64,000 nt of DNA from Amylostereum areolatum (lineage: Eukaryota > Basidiomycota > Agaricomycetes > Russulales > Stereaceae): NCBI GenBank assembly GCA_012932865.1, contig SAXG01000053.1, positions 248,001-312,000 on the forward strand, given 5' to 3'. The stretch's first letter is position 1. Each line of letters starts with the position of its first letter. The notes under the pieces were generated by a model. That model did no database searches, was not told the DNA's origin, and worked only from the letters and a program-made list of their open reading frames with translations. The position numbers and the translations under genes were made by a program. Shown here in pieces: positions 12,907 through 21,736 of the stretch.

Positions 12907-15497
12907 TCAAACCTTGAGCCCCAGCGCCTCCCCGACGACCACCGCGCCCTTCTCCCCGACCGCGATCGCGGTCGCGTACGTGTTCGCGGACACGTTCGAG
13001 GGCACGATCGACATGTCGCACACCTTGACGCCCTCGAGCCCGTACACGTTCAGCTTGCCGTCCACCACCCCGCCCTTCTCCTTCGGCTTCATCGCGCACG
13101 TCCCGAGCGAGTGCCACGCGGTCGACACTGCGAACGCAACCCCCCCTTCTCGTCAGCGTCCCCTTCCTCTATACAAAAGCCGCGAAAACGGGGCGAGAAA
13201 AGGAAAGGACACGCACCGAACTCGCGCACGTACTTCTCCACCGCCGCGTCGTCCTCCTTGCCGTACACGAGCCGCGGCGCGTCCATCGGCACCGGCCCCG
13301 CCGCCTTGTCCAACACCGCCGCCTTGCTCCCCGCCGCGAACTTGGGGTGGAGCCCGGGCACCTCGCCCCGGAACATCGGCATCCGTCGCGCGATCTCACG
13401 CGAGAACTTGTAGGCCCAGACCATCGTGCGCACGTCCGCCATGCTGTCGAACGCACAACGAAGAATCAGATAATGGATAGGGGGGAGGGAAGGAGAAACG
13501 CACTCCTCGAAGAAGCCGGGACGGAAATCGGTCGGGGCGAGGACGTTCTTCGCGTCCGTGGCGTGGACGTGACCACGCGCGATCGGGTATTGCTACGCGT
13601 CGCCTTTCAGAACGCATACACTCTCGGATAAGTGGTGACAAATAATACGCACGTTGTAGAACCCCATGCAGTAGTACTTCTTCGCGGGCACCGTGCTCGG
13701 GTCACCGAACAGCCTATCGCGATGTTCAGAAAACACGTTGAAGAGGAACGGGGAGAAGAAGGGGGCACGCACACGGCGAGCTGGCCCAACCACATCACGG
13801 GTTTGTCGGGCGAGGGCACGAAGTACTCCTCCCATCGCTTCTTGAACTCGGGGCCCCAAGCCTCGAGTTCCTCCGGCGTGGGACGGATCTTCACGCCGCC
13901 ATCGATACCGCTGCACTCGCGCGTCAGCATCAACGCACGCCAACACGATGGAAACCATCGACGCACTTGTGCGCCATGATGTTCTGGCCGTTCTTTTTCC
14001 ACTCGGAAGAAGCCACTGGTACAGGTCATGCGTCAGAGAGGCCACAAAGCAAGGAGCTGGAAAGGAAGCACGCACGCTCCATCGCCTCGGGCTCGTTGCG
14101 CAGGACGAAATCGAGCGTGTCCGCGTAGTCGGCGGCCTGGTAAGGGACGAAGCACACGTTGTGATCTAAAACCCAATTCAGTCTTACGCGCATACATCCA
14201 CACCAAACCGAAGGAACGAACGCACCCTGGTAGCCCTCACCGACGCCGGGCAACTCGACCTTCGGCTCGACACCGATCTTCTTCAACACGGCAGCGGCGC
14301 CGACACCCGAACGCTCGAGAACGCCGGGAGACCCGAAGGTTCCAGCAGAGACGACGACGAGCTTGCGCGCGCGGACGGTGTGCACGTTGGTGTCGGCCTC
14401 GGGGCGGAGGGTGTGGTTCCAGGTGAACTCGACGCCGGTCGCGCGTTTTCCCCTGAGTCACGAAACACGGTCAGCTGCGTGCGAATGCGAAGGAAGGAGG
14501 GAGACGGGGCGCACTCGATGACGAGACGGCGGACGTGGACGGCGGTGACGATGTGGATGTTCTGGCGGTCACGGTCGTAGATGTAACCGTGGGGCACGTC
14601 GGACCGGTGACCGGTCTCTGGGTTGATCCACCTGTTCTATCAGTCAGCCGTGTGTGCGCGCACGCGCGGAAGGGAACAGCGCTGAACGCACTTTTGCCAT
14701 CTCTGTATGATGTCGGGAATAGCGCGGGGGGAGATCAGCGATCAGCGGGGGGGGAGGAGTGAGAGAAGACGCACGCCGTAAGTGTTGATGGTCACGAGAT
14801 CGTTCACGTCCGTGTCGTCGTTGCCGGGGTTGCGGGCGGTGTCGAACTTGCGGGCGGTGTCGAGGTATTCCTTTCCGACGTTGATGTTCATGCCGCCCCA
14901 GGAGACCTTGAGGGGGCCGTTGTCGCCGTGGTTGAAGGCGCCCTTCTTGATCTCGTACGTTTCGGACTGGGAGAAGACCAATGAGGGACGAGAAAGGGGG
15001 CTGTATGCGCGTGCGTACCTTTTTCATGAGGGGGATCATGTCCTTGGAACCCCAGCCGGGATTGCCGTGGACGGTCTCCCAGTCATCGAAGTCGGACGCG
15101 GCGCCGCGCGTGTACATGGCGACTACACGACGGTCAGATCGCGGTTCACAGGGGAAAACCTAACAAAGAAGCGCGTACAGTTGACGCTGGAGCCGCCGCC
15201 GAGGCATTGACCGGTCGGAGTGACGAACGGACGGTTTCCGAGGGCGGGAGTGGGGGTGGCGGAGTGGAAGCGGACGGTGTTGGCGGTGGGGTAGAGGTGG
15301 TGGAGGTAGCGGGCGGGCTGGAGGTGGGAGAGGAGGTTGCGGGTGGGCAGACCGGCTTCGAGGACGAGGATTTTGAGGTTGGGGTCGGCGTCGGCGAGAC
15401 GACTGGCGATGATGCAGCCGCAGGTGCCGCCGCCGGCGATGACGAGGTCGTACTCGGGGGCGACGTTGGGGGCGGGATCGAGGAAGGACTCGGCCAT
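12907..15497 (-). CDS. alcohol (methanol) oxidase, GMC oxidoreductase, CAZy AA3_3
   Basis: FAD-dependent oxidase converting short primary alcohols, notably methanol, to aldehyde plus H2O2. In wood-decay fungi this can supply peroxide for lignocellulose attack. Thirteen exons: 15497-15179, 15122-15019, 14966-14775, 14702-14692 (11 nt), 14631-14515, 14452-14226, 14165-14076, 14015-13967, 13910-13773, 13713-13653, 13592-13504, 13443-13217, 13127-12907. They sum to 1845 nt, 614 residues, all in phase. The ADP-binding motif is YDLVIAGGGTCGCIIASRLA; the GMC signature region is GQCLGGGSSVN; SAGTFGSPGVLERSG follows. The C-terminal catalytic pair is the His of STAWHSLGTCAMKP and the Asn of SNVSANTYATA. 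The C-terminus (GEALGLKV) has no SKL-type peroxisomal signal and no N-terminal signal peptide is visible. The start was chosen because MAESFLDPAP directly precedes the FAD fold. Confidence 0.93.
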
Positions 15498-15575
15498 GGC
15501 GGGGACGGTGAGGACGATGAGGGGAAGAACGAGGGCGGCGGGGTTCTGGGGGACAAGGGGGGAAGCGAAGGAGGG

Positions 15576-15581
15576 TTATAT
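15576..15581 (-). promoter_or_regulatory. TATA-like element upstream of alcohol oxidase
   Basis: On the minus strand the sequence reads GCATATAACC about 80 bases before the ATG at 15497, a reasonable core-promoter distance in fungi. No other element is claimed. Confidence 0.4.
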
Positions 15582-16023
15582 GCATGGGGAGGATCTCGAT
15601 CTCGAATCTGGAACGAGCAAGCGAGAAGTGAAGGAGAAGAGAAGGCGCCCTTTTTCTGTCGTCCGCTTCGGTCCTGTCCATGCTTCAAACTTCAAACTTC
15701 AGCCTCTCCCCGTCCTGAGCGTCGTCATCTTCTCCGTTTTGGGTGGGATTTTCCTGGATATTCGACCGTTCGTCGATCCCCAGACGCAGAAAGGAAACCG
15801 AGACGTGTCCCCGGAAAACGGTGGGAGGACGAGACGAACCGACCTCATGGCAAATTGGGTCATCGCCCACCCTTCGAAGTTCGAAGAAGGCCGACCGGTC
15901 GCCTCGCTTCCCAACGCCCTCACGCACCAGAACCGCTTCATCTCCCCATCCGATATTCCTCCTCGTCCTCCATCCGCCGCCCAGGTCGTCCTGACCATGG
16001 CGACGAAAAAAGAAAAGCAAACA
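15582..16023. other. upstream intergenic region of alcohol oxidase
   Basis: No gene seen. Open frames on the plus strand here are antisense or random. The interval probably carries the distal promoter of the oxidase on its minus strand. Confidence 0.4.
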
Positions 16024-16552
16024 TCACTTGCTCACCGTCGCCATCGAACCCCGCGAAATAAACTTCAAGCTTCGAGGGTCTAGTACAATCGCTGCACACG
16101 CGCCGACGAGCTCAAGCACTAGCTTTTTCCAGACCCAGATCCAGACCCCAGTACCACCCCAATCGATCTTCGGCAGTGAAGATTTCGCAGACTTGTCCAA
16201 GACTTGTCGCTCCAACGTGACGGTCTGCCCGCCCCCACGCGCGAGAACGCAGCGGCGCAGAGGTACGCGGACGCTCCTGATCGTCTCAATTCCTTGATAG
16301 CGAGAGCATGCGACCAAAACGAGGCTTAGATGGACGCGATAAAGGCACGGAGTAGTGTCGGAGAGGGGGGAGGTCAAGGTCAAGGTGGATGAAGAAGAGC
16401 CTGCGCCGGGGGGGTGCACTTACTTGCAGGCCGTCGCGACTCGCGCGCGCCCACACGTGCTGGCCGCCGGCCGCCGGCCCGGTTCGCATTGGGCGAGAGG
16501 CGACCGACTTCCTCGGCGAACTCATCTTGAACTTGCACTGTGACGCATTCAA
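16024..16552 (-). CDS. possible small two-exon gene, function unknown
   Basis: A minus-strand frame starts at 16552 (or at a second Met at 16522, MSSPRKSVASRP) and meets a textbook donor, GTAAGTGC, near 16423. An acceptor (ctatcaag) near 16298 could join it to an open frame that ends at 16024 and contains a hydrophobic WIWVWKKLVLELVGACAAIVL segment. No domain is recognised, and splicing rather than homology is the only support. It may equally be non-coding. Confidence 0.2.
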
Positions 16553-17689
16553 GGCGGCCCAAGCCCTGTACTTACGCCTTCAGCTCACCCGCACCGTCTG
16601 CATAAGTAATGGGCTCAAGAAACTTTATCGACCGCTTGATCCCGTACGTGCATATTGCGTGCATGGCATATCTCGGCAAAGCTCAGGCGACGACTCACAA
16701 CCTTCAAGCCTGGGTGCATACGTTCGGGATTCTACCTCCGTGCGCTTCACTCTTTCCTTTACCGATATCTTTACGAGTCTCCCTCGCGTCGTGTCTGCTC
16801 ACTCATTATTAAAAGGACCCTCCCGGATGTCTCCCGCATACTTATACTCTGGAACATCGATGAGTACGCAGGTATGTAGCCCATGCGCGCGTCCGTCCGT
16901 TCGGCTTGAAGTTTCCACTCTGAGCTCTATGACTTTACGCCATCCCTAGCCACATAGCAACGCCCATCCCCTTTCACGAACCGCCCGCAACGCGCTCTAG
17001 CCATACTCCAAGGTCATTCCCTCCCTCTCGCCCATAGACGCAGCATGCCGCGGCTCGCAAGCGGTACACGCGCTTTCCCCGCGCTGTGCATGCCGCACCG
17101 CGCTGCCCGCGACTCGCCCGCCAACGGTGCACGAACGAACGGTCCCCACGCACGCACGCGCCATCTGTGCTCGCAACTGTCGATCCAGGTCCGAGTCAAG
17201 TCTTCGACTCGTCCCCGCCCGTCCTCGCAAACGGATCCCAAGTTCGAGTCGTACCGACCGCTCCGCGCAGGCGAAAATGCTGACTACTGACTCCGCAGGA
17301 CGATGGCTCGGACAACGCGGAGTCCGCGCTAACTTCACGGTCGAACGTGGGCTCGCCATCGCCACGCCACGCCGCCCCGGCCGACTCGTAGTCCTCGTCG
17401 TGGTGGACGACAGCCCCAAAGAACGAGGCTGGCCACAATGGGCGGCGCTCAACGTCGGGGGAGAGGTTAAGCTCCCGGTTTCACGTTCTGAGAGAAAGGG
17501 ACCGAATGGCCGGACCGGGGCCGGGAGTGAACTCGCTGTTGGGCTTCTGTGGCGATGGAACAGTGGGGATGTTGGCGCGCGCGCGCCAGGGAGGGGAGGC
17601 TGTATGTCTGTAACAACACGTGAGATCGACGACGCGATGCACTGGAGGGACTGCTGAGGATGCCCTGAGTCGGGCATCTTTCAGTAGGC
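16553..17689. other. no intact gene; probably continuation of the DUF6535 relic
   Basis: From about 17680 down to 17470 on the minus strand, short segments with Ser/Pro-rich, linker-like composition follow the recognisable DUF6535 relic, but frames are lost and I cannot extend the match. 16600-17000 shows no coding pattern that I can support. Confidence 0.35.
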
Positions 17690-17965
17690 GACGCCGTTGT
17701 GCATATGCACGCGAAGGTGCCCGAGATCTCTCGGATGCGTTTGCATGTCCTGGGTGGTTTTGACATAGGATCGGACCCGGCGCTGGACCCGCGTGGCGAT
17801 GAGAACAACACAGGTGACGCTCAGACACAGGCTGGAGAACCAGAGCACATTGACGCGTACGGACGGCCGGGGGATGGAGATGACGCCGATGAGGCCAGTG
17901 GGGATGAGAGAGGGGCGAGCCGCAAGGGGTCCAGACTCCAGCCCTTAGCCTCACGGAAATCGGCG
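17690..17965 (-). pseudogene. DUF6535 membrane-protein relic
   Basis: One minus-strand frame reads RVNVLWFSSLCLSVTCVV, then RSYVKTTQDMQTHP. This is closely parallel to the broken gene at 19931-21280, which has RVNILWFSSVCLSITCAMG and RSYVQATRDLQAHP. That block is the first transmembrane portion of the DUF6535 family, expanded in Agaricomycetes and of unknown function. Upstream coding sequence is missing: the relic stops at about 17965, immediately beside the Helitron 5' end at 17982. Downstream the frame hits stops. It is a truncated, non-functional copy. Confidence 0.65.
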
Positions 17966-17981
17966 GTGGTTCAATCCTTAA

Positions 17982-18683
17982 TCCTTAATAATATAAAGGA
18001 ACCTGCCAAACTAGGCGCCAGACCCTGTGATCGGCGACTCGGCTTCGCAATGTTTCTTGGCTACCCTTTCGCTTATTTTAGATGTTTTCGGTCAAAAGTA
18101 CATTTTTATTCAAATCTACTACAAAACAAGCACGGGCTAAGGGGGAACCCGAATGGGTACCAGTGTGGGTGATGGGGTTAGGGTTAGCGGCGTGGGGAAA
18201 TTCCTAACCCATAATATTGAGTAGAGAAAGGCAACAAGGGGTTCGGGGCGGGAAGGGGAAGAGGCCATAGAGGCCGGTAGCTCCATTCCATGGGCTACGC
18301 AATAAATGAAGGGTGCAGAAGCGGGGCTGTCAACAATAGGGGGAGGGGGGGCACGGGCCCACGGGGGAGCGGGCCCACGGGAGGAGCGGATTGGGCTGGA
18401 TGATAGCTGAGAAGCGGCAGCCTGCAGCAAGCTACGGGGAGAGAGTGACATGGTGTAACATAGCATGGTGTGGTGACATTTTAGATGCAGGGTTCATCAT
18501 GCGGGCATCGGACGATGGAGGATGTAAGGGTGGGAGGAGCGAGGAGGAACGGGAAGAAGTTGCATGCGACGGTGGGTACTGGCCCACGGGCATAACGGGA
18601 CTGTGAACCTTATGAATATGATAATTTGCTCTCCAGAGGTTCTTGCATTGAAACATGCCGTGCGAAGCACGGGTATCTGCTAG
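17982..18683 (+). mobile_element. non-autonomous Helitron, 702 bp
   Basis: Helitrons transpose by rolling-circle replication, start with TC, end with CTRR, carry a short hairpin just before the 3' end and insert between A and T. Here the 5' end is TCCTTAATAATATAAAGG, resembling the TC...TATAAAGG start of many Helitrons, preceded by A (17981). The 3' end has a perfect 6-bp hairpin CCGTGC-GAA-GCACGG (18658-18672), then GTATCTG and CTAG (18680-18683), followed by T (18684). All five structural hallmarks agree. The interior has no Rep/helicase coding capacity, so it would depend on a Helitron elsewhere. It lies next to the DUF6535 relic and is AT-richer than the surrounding genes. Confidence 0.7.
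18174..18188 (+). repeat. short telomere-like TTAGGG motif inside the Helitron
   Basis: The sequence GGGGTTAGGGTTAGCGG begins at about 18174. It contains barely two units of the TTAGGG repeat used as the telomere by most filamentous fungi. It is too short to be a real interstitial telomere. Confidence 0.4.
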
Positions 18684-19930
18684 TCAAACTACTAATTGAA
18701 TCCCATCCGAGACAAAAATCACGTGAGACGCGAGACAAGACAAAGAGACAACCTGATTGGCTGACGGGTCGTTCCGCGAGCTGATGATGTCGATGTCATC
18801 GCCGTCTCAACCACCTTCCTTGAATCCTTCAACCATCCTCAACCGTCCCATCCGACGTCCGTTAGGCCGTATAATGGACAAGAAAAAAGGACACCCATTA
18901 GATAATGGGCTTGCCATGCTCTGACAATGCAAGGAAAGCCCGGGCCACGGCCACTGGCAAGCATTGTGTAAGCGCCGTTGGGTGGCGAAAGAGGGTCAAA
19001 GGACCAGAGTGGTCCCCGTACTGGTGCGCTTTTGCCCATCTTTTCATCCGCACACACTCATGGAGCGCCAGACACCGCGCTCACTGCTCAGGCTGTCAGG
19101 ACCCACCAAATGGCCATCTGTGTCAATTTGAAGGGTAGGTGGCATGCATAAATTCAGACTCATGCATGGTATCGCATCTCTGGTATGTCTGATGTCCTTG
19201 CCATCACATTCTTGAATACGAATGCATCATTGACAGATCTCTATTTGTAAACAACGCGAGGCCACAAACAGGTTTCCGACCGCGACTCGGAGTCAGGCTG
19301 GAAGTTGTCAATGTTCCGCTCAATAGTTGGCACGTACATCACAGTGGTATCGGTGCTGAATGGATGCTCCTAATGCTCGGCTTTAAGCTGTGCCAGGCTT
19401 TCAAGTACGGTCAGAGAAAGTGTATTACTATTAGAGTATCTTTTTCTGCCTTTGCTCATGATGGTCCCGAAGCAGCGCGGCGAAGCCGTGATGCGGCAGG
19501 GACCTAACGAAGTGTATGTCAAAGCTGTTGAATAAATGGTGAATGTGTTATGAGATGCCCTCCGTGCAGTAGGGATATAAGTATATTGAGTGTCCTAGCA
19601 CGGGTAATCTGCTAGTCGTGTTATACATAGGTCGAACATGTATCCACCGCAACGCGCAAACAGGATGGAGAATGCAGTATAGAGAAACTCTCCGACTGGA
19701 CAAAACGCGGCTCGTCAGTCAAGCATACCAATAAATTTAATCCTACACCCTCGTGTTGTTCGCATCCCTACACTGACTGTCTTCCGCGTTCCCGCCATTG
19801 CTGGCATCGTCTGTGCTCCCGCTGATATGTCTTCACCTTAAGCTCTTCGCCAGCCTGCGAGCCCAGTGTACCCGCGCGTCCGCAGCCACTGTAGGCTCCG
19901 AGTTCTCGCCCGCTTCCTCCGCGTCTCTTC
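18684..19930. other. AT-richer gene-free stretch with a second Helitron-like 3' end at 19612-19615
   Basis: No gene seen. At 19598-19616 the sequence reads AGCACGGGTAATCTGCTAGT, nearly identical to the 3' terminus at 18667-18684 (GCACGGGTATCTGCTAGT), with CTAG at 19612-19615 followed by T. Its upstream hairpin arm is degraded (GTG rather than CCGTGC). The matching 5' end is uncertain: either a TC at 18684-18685 directly abutting the first element, in tandem, or a TCTCTATTTG preceded by A at 19237. 19616-19930 holds nothing recognisable. Confidence 0.45.
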
Positions 19931-21280
19931 TTACCTCCAGTGACTGATCTCCTTCTCCACGTCCATCCTGCTGACTGGTACCACTGTCCGCATCTGTCCC
20001 TTCGGTCCGTGTTGGCGGAAGAGCTCCATGTTCCGCTGCACGCTTTCTTCAACTCCCCTGGGGTACACACGCATGAAGAAGATGCCGTATTGGTTGATTG
20101 GGTGCGGGCCTTGCAGGGGCTGTTCGTCTTCGCCATTGGAGAGGTCAGGGTGGGCGAGGGGGCTCTCTGGTGACCGAAGGGGTGGTATTCTGTGTGCGCT
20201 TGCCCTAAAGGCATCTTCAACGACATTGTCAGCGACTCGGACAGAGGACTCAGGGGTTGAAGAGAAGGACGCCAGGGGGGCGGTGTCATTCTGGATGTCG
20301 GGGGCTCCTTCAGGCTCAACGACAACGCCAGTGGCGGAAGAAGCGGATGGTGTGGAGAGTCCTGGAGGGTTGTGGAATATGTTCGGAGGGTCGTAGAACA
20401 TCTCCTGCAGCAATTCCTTCACCGCCGTCTGCTCGTCGTACTTCGAGCGCTCCTGCCACTGCTGGAGGTGTACATATGTCACATTGAACAGGTCCTTGCA
20501 GGCCGCCCTCTCATCCGGGAAGAGCGACCCTTCGTGGACGGCCATCATTCCGGTTATAAGGTGGAATACACGATATGCGTCCTTGACGAGGACCAGCTGT
20601 TCTTGGACGAACGTCTTGAGAGCGTTGACGTTCGCGGAAACCGTGTCCGCGGTGGGATCTGTCTCGAGCCGGATGCATAGAACTAGCAGCGGCCCGCGCG
20701 CGGATGCGTCCTCGGTCGATGGGGTGTGCTTGCAGGTCTCGGGTGGCCTGGACGTAGGAGCGGGCCCATTGGACGAGGGTCGCGCCCATCGCGCAGGTGA
20801 TGCTGAGACACACACTTGAGAACCAGAGAATGTTGACGCGTACTGAGGAGGGGTGTGTGTGGAAAGAGAACGGCGATGCGGGAAGCGGTGAGGAGTGGTG
20901 AGAGGCGGTGGTGTTGGCTAGGGCGGCGAGCTGTGCGAGGAGCGCGTTGGTCACGTCGGACGGGCTTGGCTGGAGGCCTTTGTAGCTCTCCACGATGAAC
21001 GCGGCGACCGTTGCCCCGAACAATCCGGTCTAAGCGGCGTCCTCGCGCATGAGGAGCTGGAGATATGGGGGACAGAGGACGTCAGACGCACGAAGATGAG
21101 GATGCCCTCCGCGTCGCCCTTCTAGTTCTCCACGAGCACCTGGTCGATTTTGTCCGTTTCGGAGAGGTAGTCGGACCAGAATTTGGCCGTCTTCTCCCTT
21201 TCTGCGTCTTCAGTCCACGGATACAGGGTGTCTTGGGGTCGTGGGACTCTGAGATAAGGCTCTCGCGTCTCGTTATCCAT
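19931..21280 (-). pseudogene. DUF6535 membrane protein gene with in-frame stop and frame change
   Basis: The N-terminal exon (21280-21092) encodes MDNETREP... with the family block KFWSDYLSETDKIDQVLVEN. It then has an in-frame TAG at 21124-21122 and resumes as KGDAEGILIF. A GT-AG intron (21091-21030) joins it to TGLFGATVAAFIVESYKGLQ and then RVNILWFSSVCLSITCAMG, WARSYVQATRDLQAHP. After about 20700 the normal DUF6535 continuation is replaced in another frame by a helical region (ANVNALKTFVQEQLVLVKDA) and a tail ending at 19931. Family members are multi-pass proteins of unknown role. The stop sits at a position where TAG could be a one-base change from TGG. I call it a pseudogene; readthrough or an error at 21122-21124 is the alternative. 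Confidence 0.6.
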
Positions 21281-21736
21281 GAGTCGGCGCTAGGATTGGC
21301 GGGGGAGATTCACGGATATCGGCGACCTGGGAGAGCAGAGGGTAAGGAGGGTTGGGTGGGAATACATGCAAATCCGTTACCAAGTGCCCAGGCAGTTGTT
21401 GATCCCGTGCATCATGCATACCGCGTACATACAAGGCTTCAGCGTCATGGACTGGCACGGCACTGGACGACTCTGTAAGCGACAAGTAACTTTTGGGGCT
21501 TCATGCAAAGTCGTCCCTTCCAACTTCTGGGTGAGAAAATGTGGGAGATGGAGGTGGTGTGATGCTGAGCCCAACTTGTGGCGAAGTGAACTCAGCGAAG
21601 TGAAGGGAAGCTACAAAAGTCTGTAGCTATGATTACGTAATCGTACTGCACAGGAGATCTCCGGCGGGCTCGTGCTGGGTTGACCACGACCGCCGAACCA
21701 CCATCATACCCCCCGTTAGCGACGCCGACAACAGCC
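21281..21736. other. divergent intergenic region between DUF6535 (-) and SLA1 (+)
   Basis: No gene seen. The two genes point away from each other, so this 456-bp interval should contain both promoters. The open frame beginning at a TTG at 21680 is in frame with SLA1 but lacks an ATG before 21737. Confidence 0.5.

Noticed and set aside
12907..15497. Calling the GMC gene choline dehydrogenase or glucose oxidase
   Set aside because: Motifs such as GQCLGGGSSVN, DDWETVHGNPGWGSKD and STAWHSLGTCAMKP fit the alcohol/methanol oxidase branch better.
8627..15497. A biosynthetic gene cluster of GH76, alcohol oxidase and nearby genes
   Set aside because: No backbone synthase, transporter or pathway regulator is present; adjacency alone is weak evidence.
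18174..18190. Interstitial telomere
   Set aside because: Only about two TTAGGG units, inside a mobile element; too short to indicate a chromosome-end fusion.
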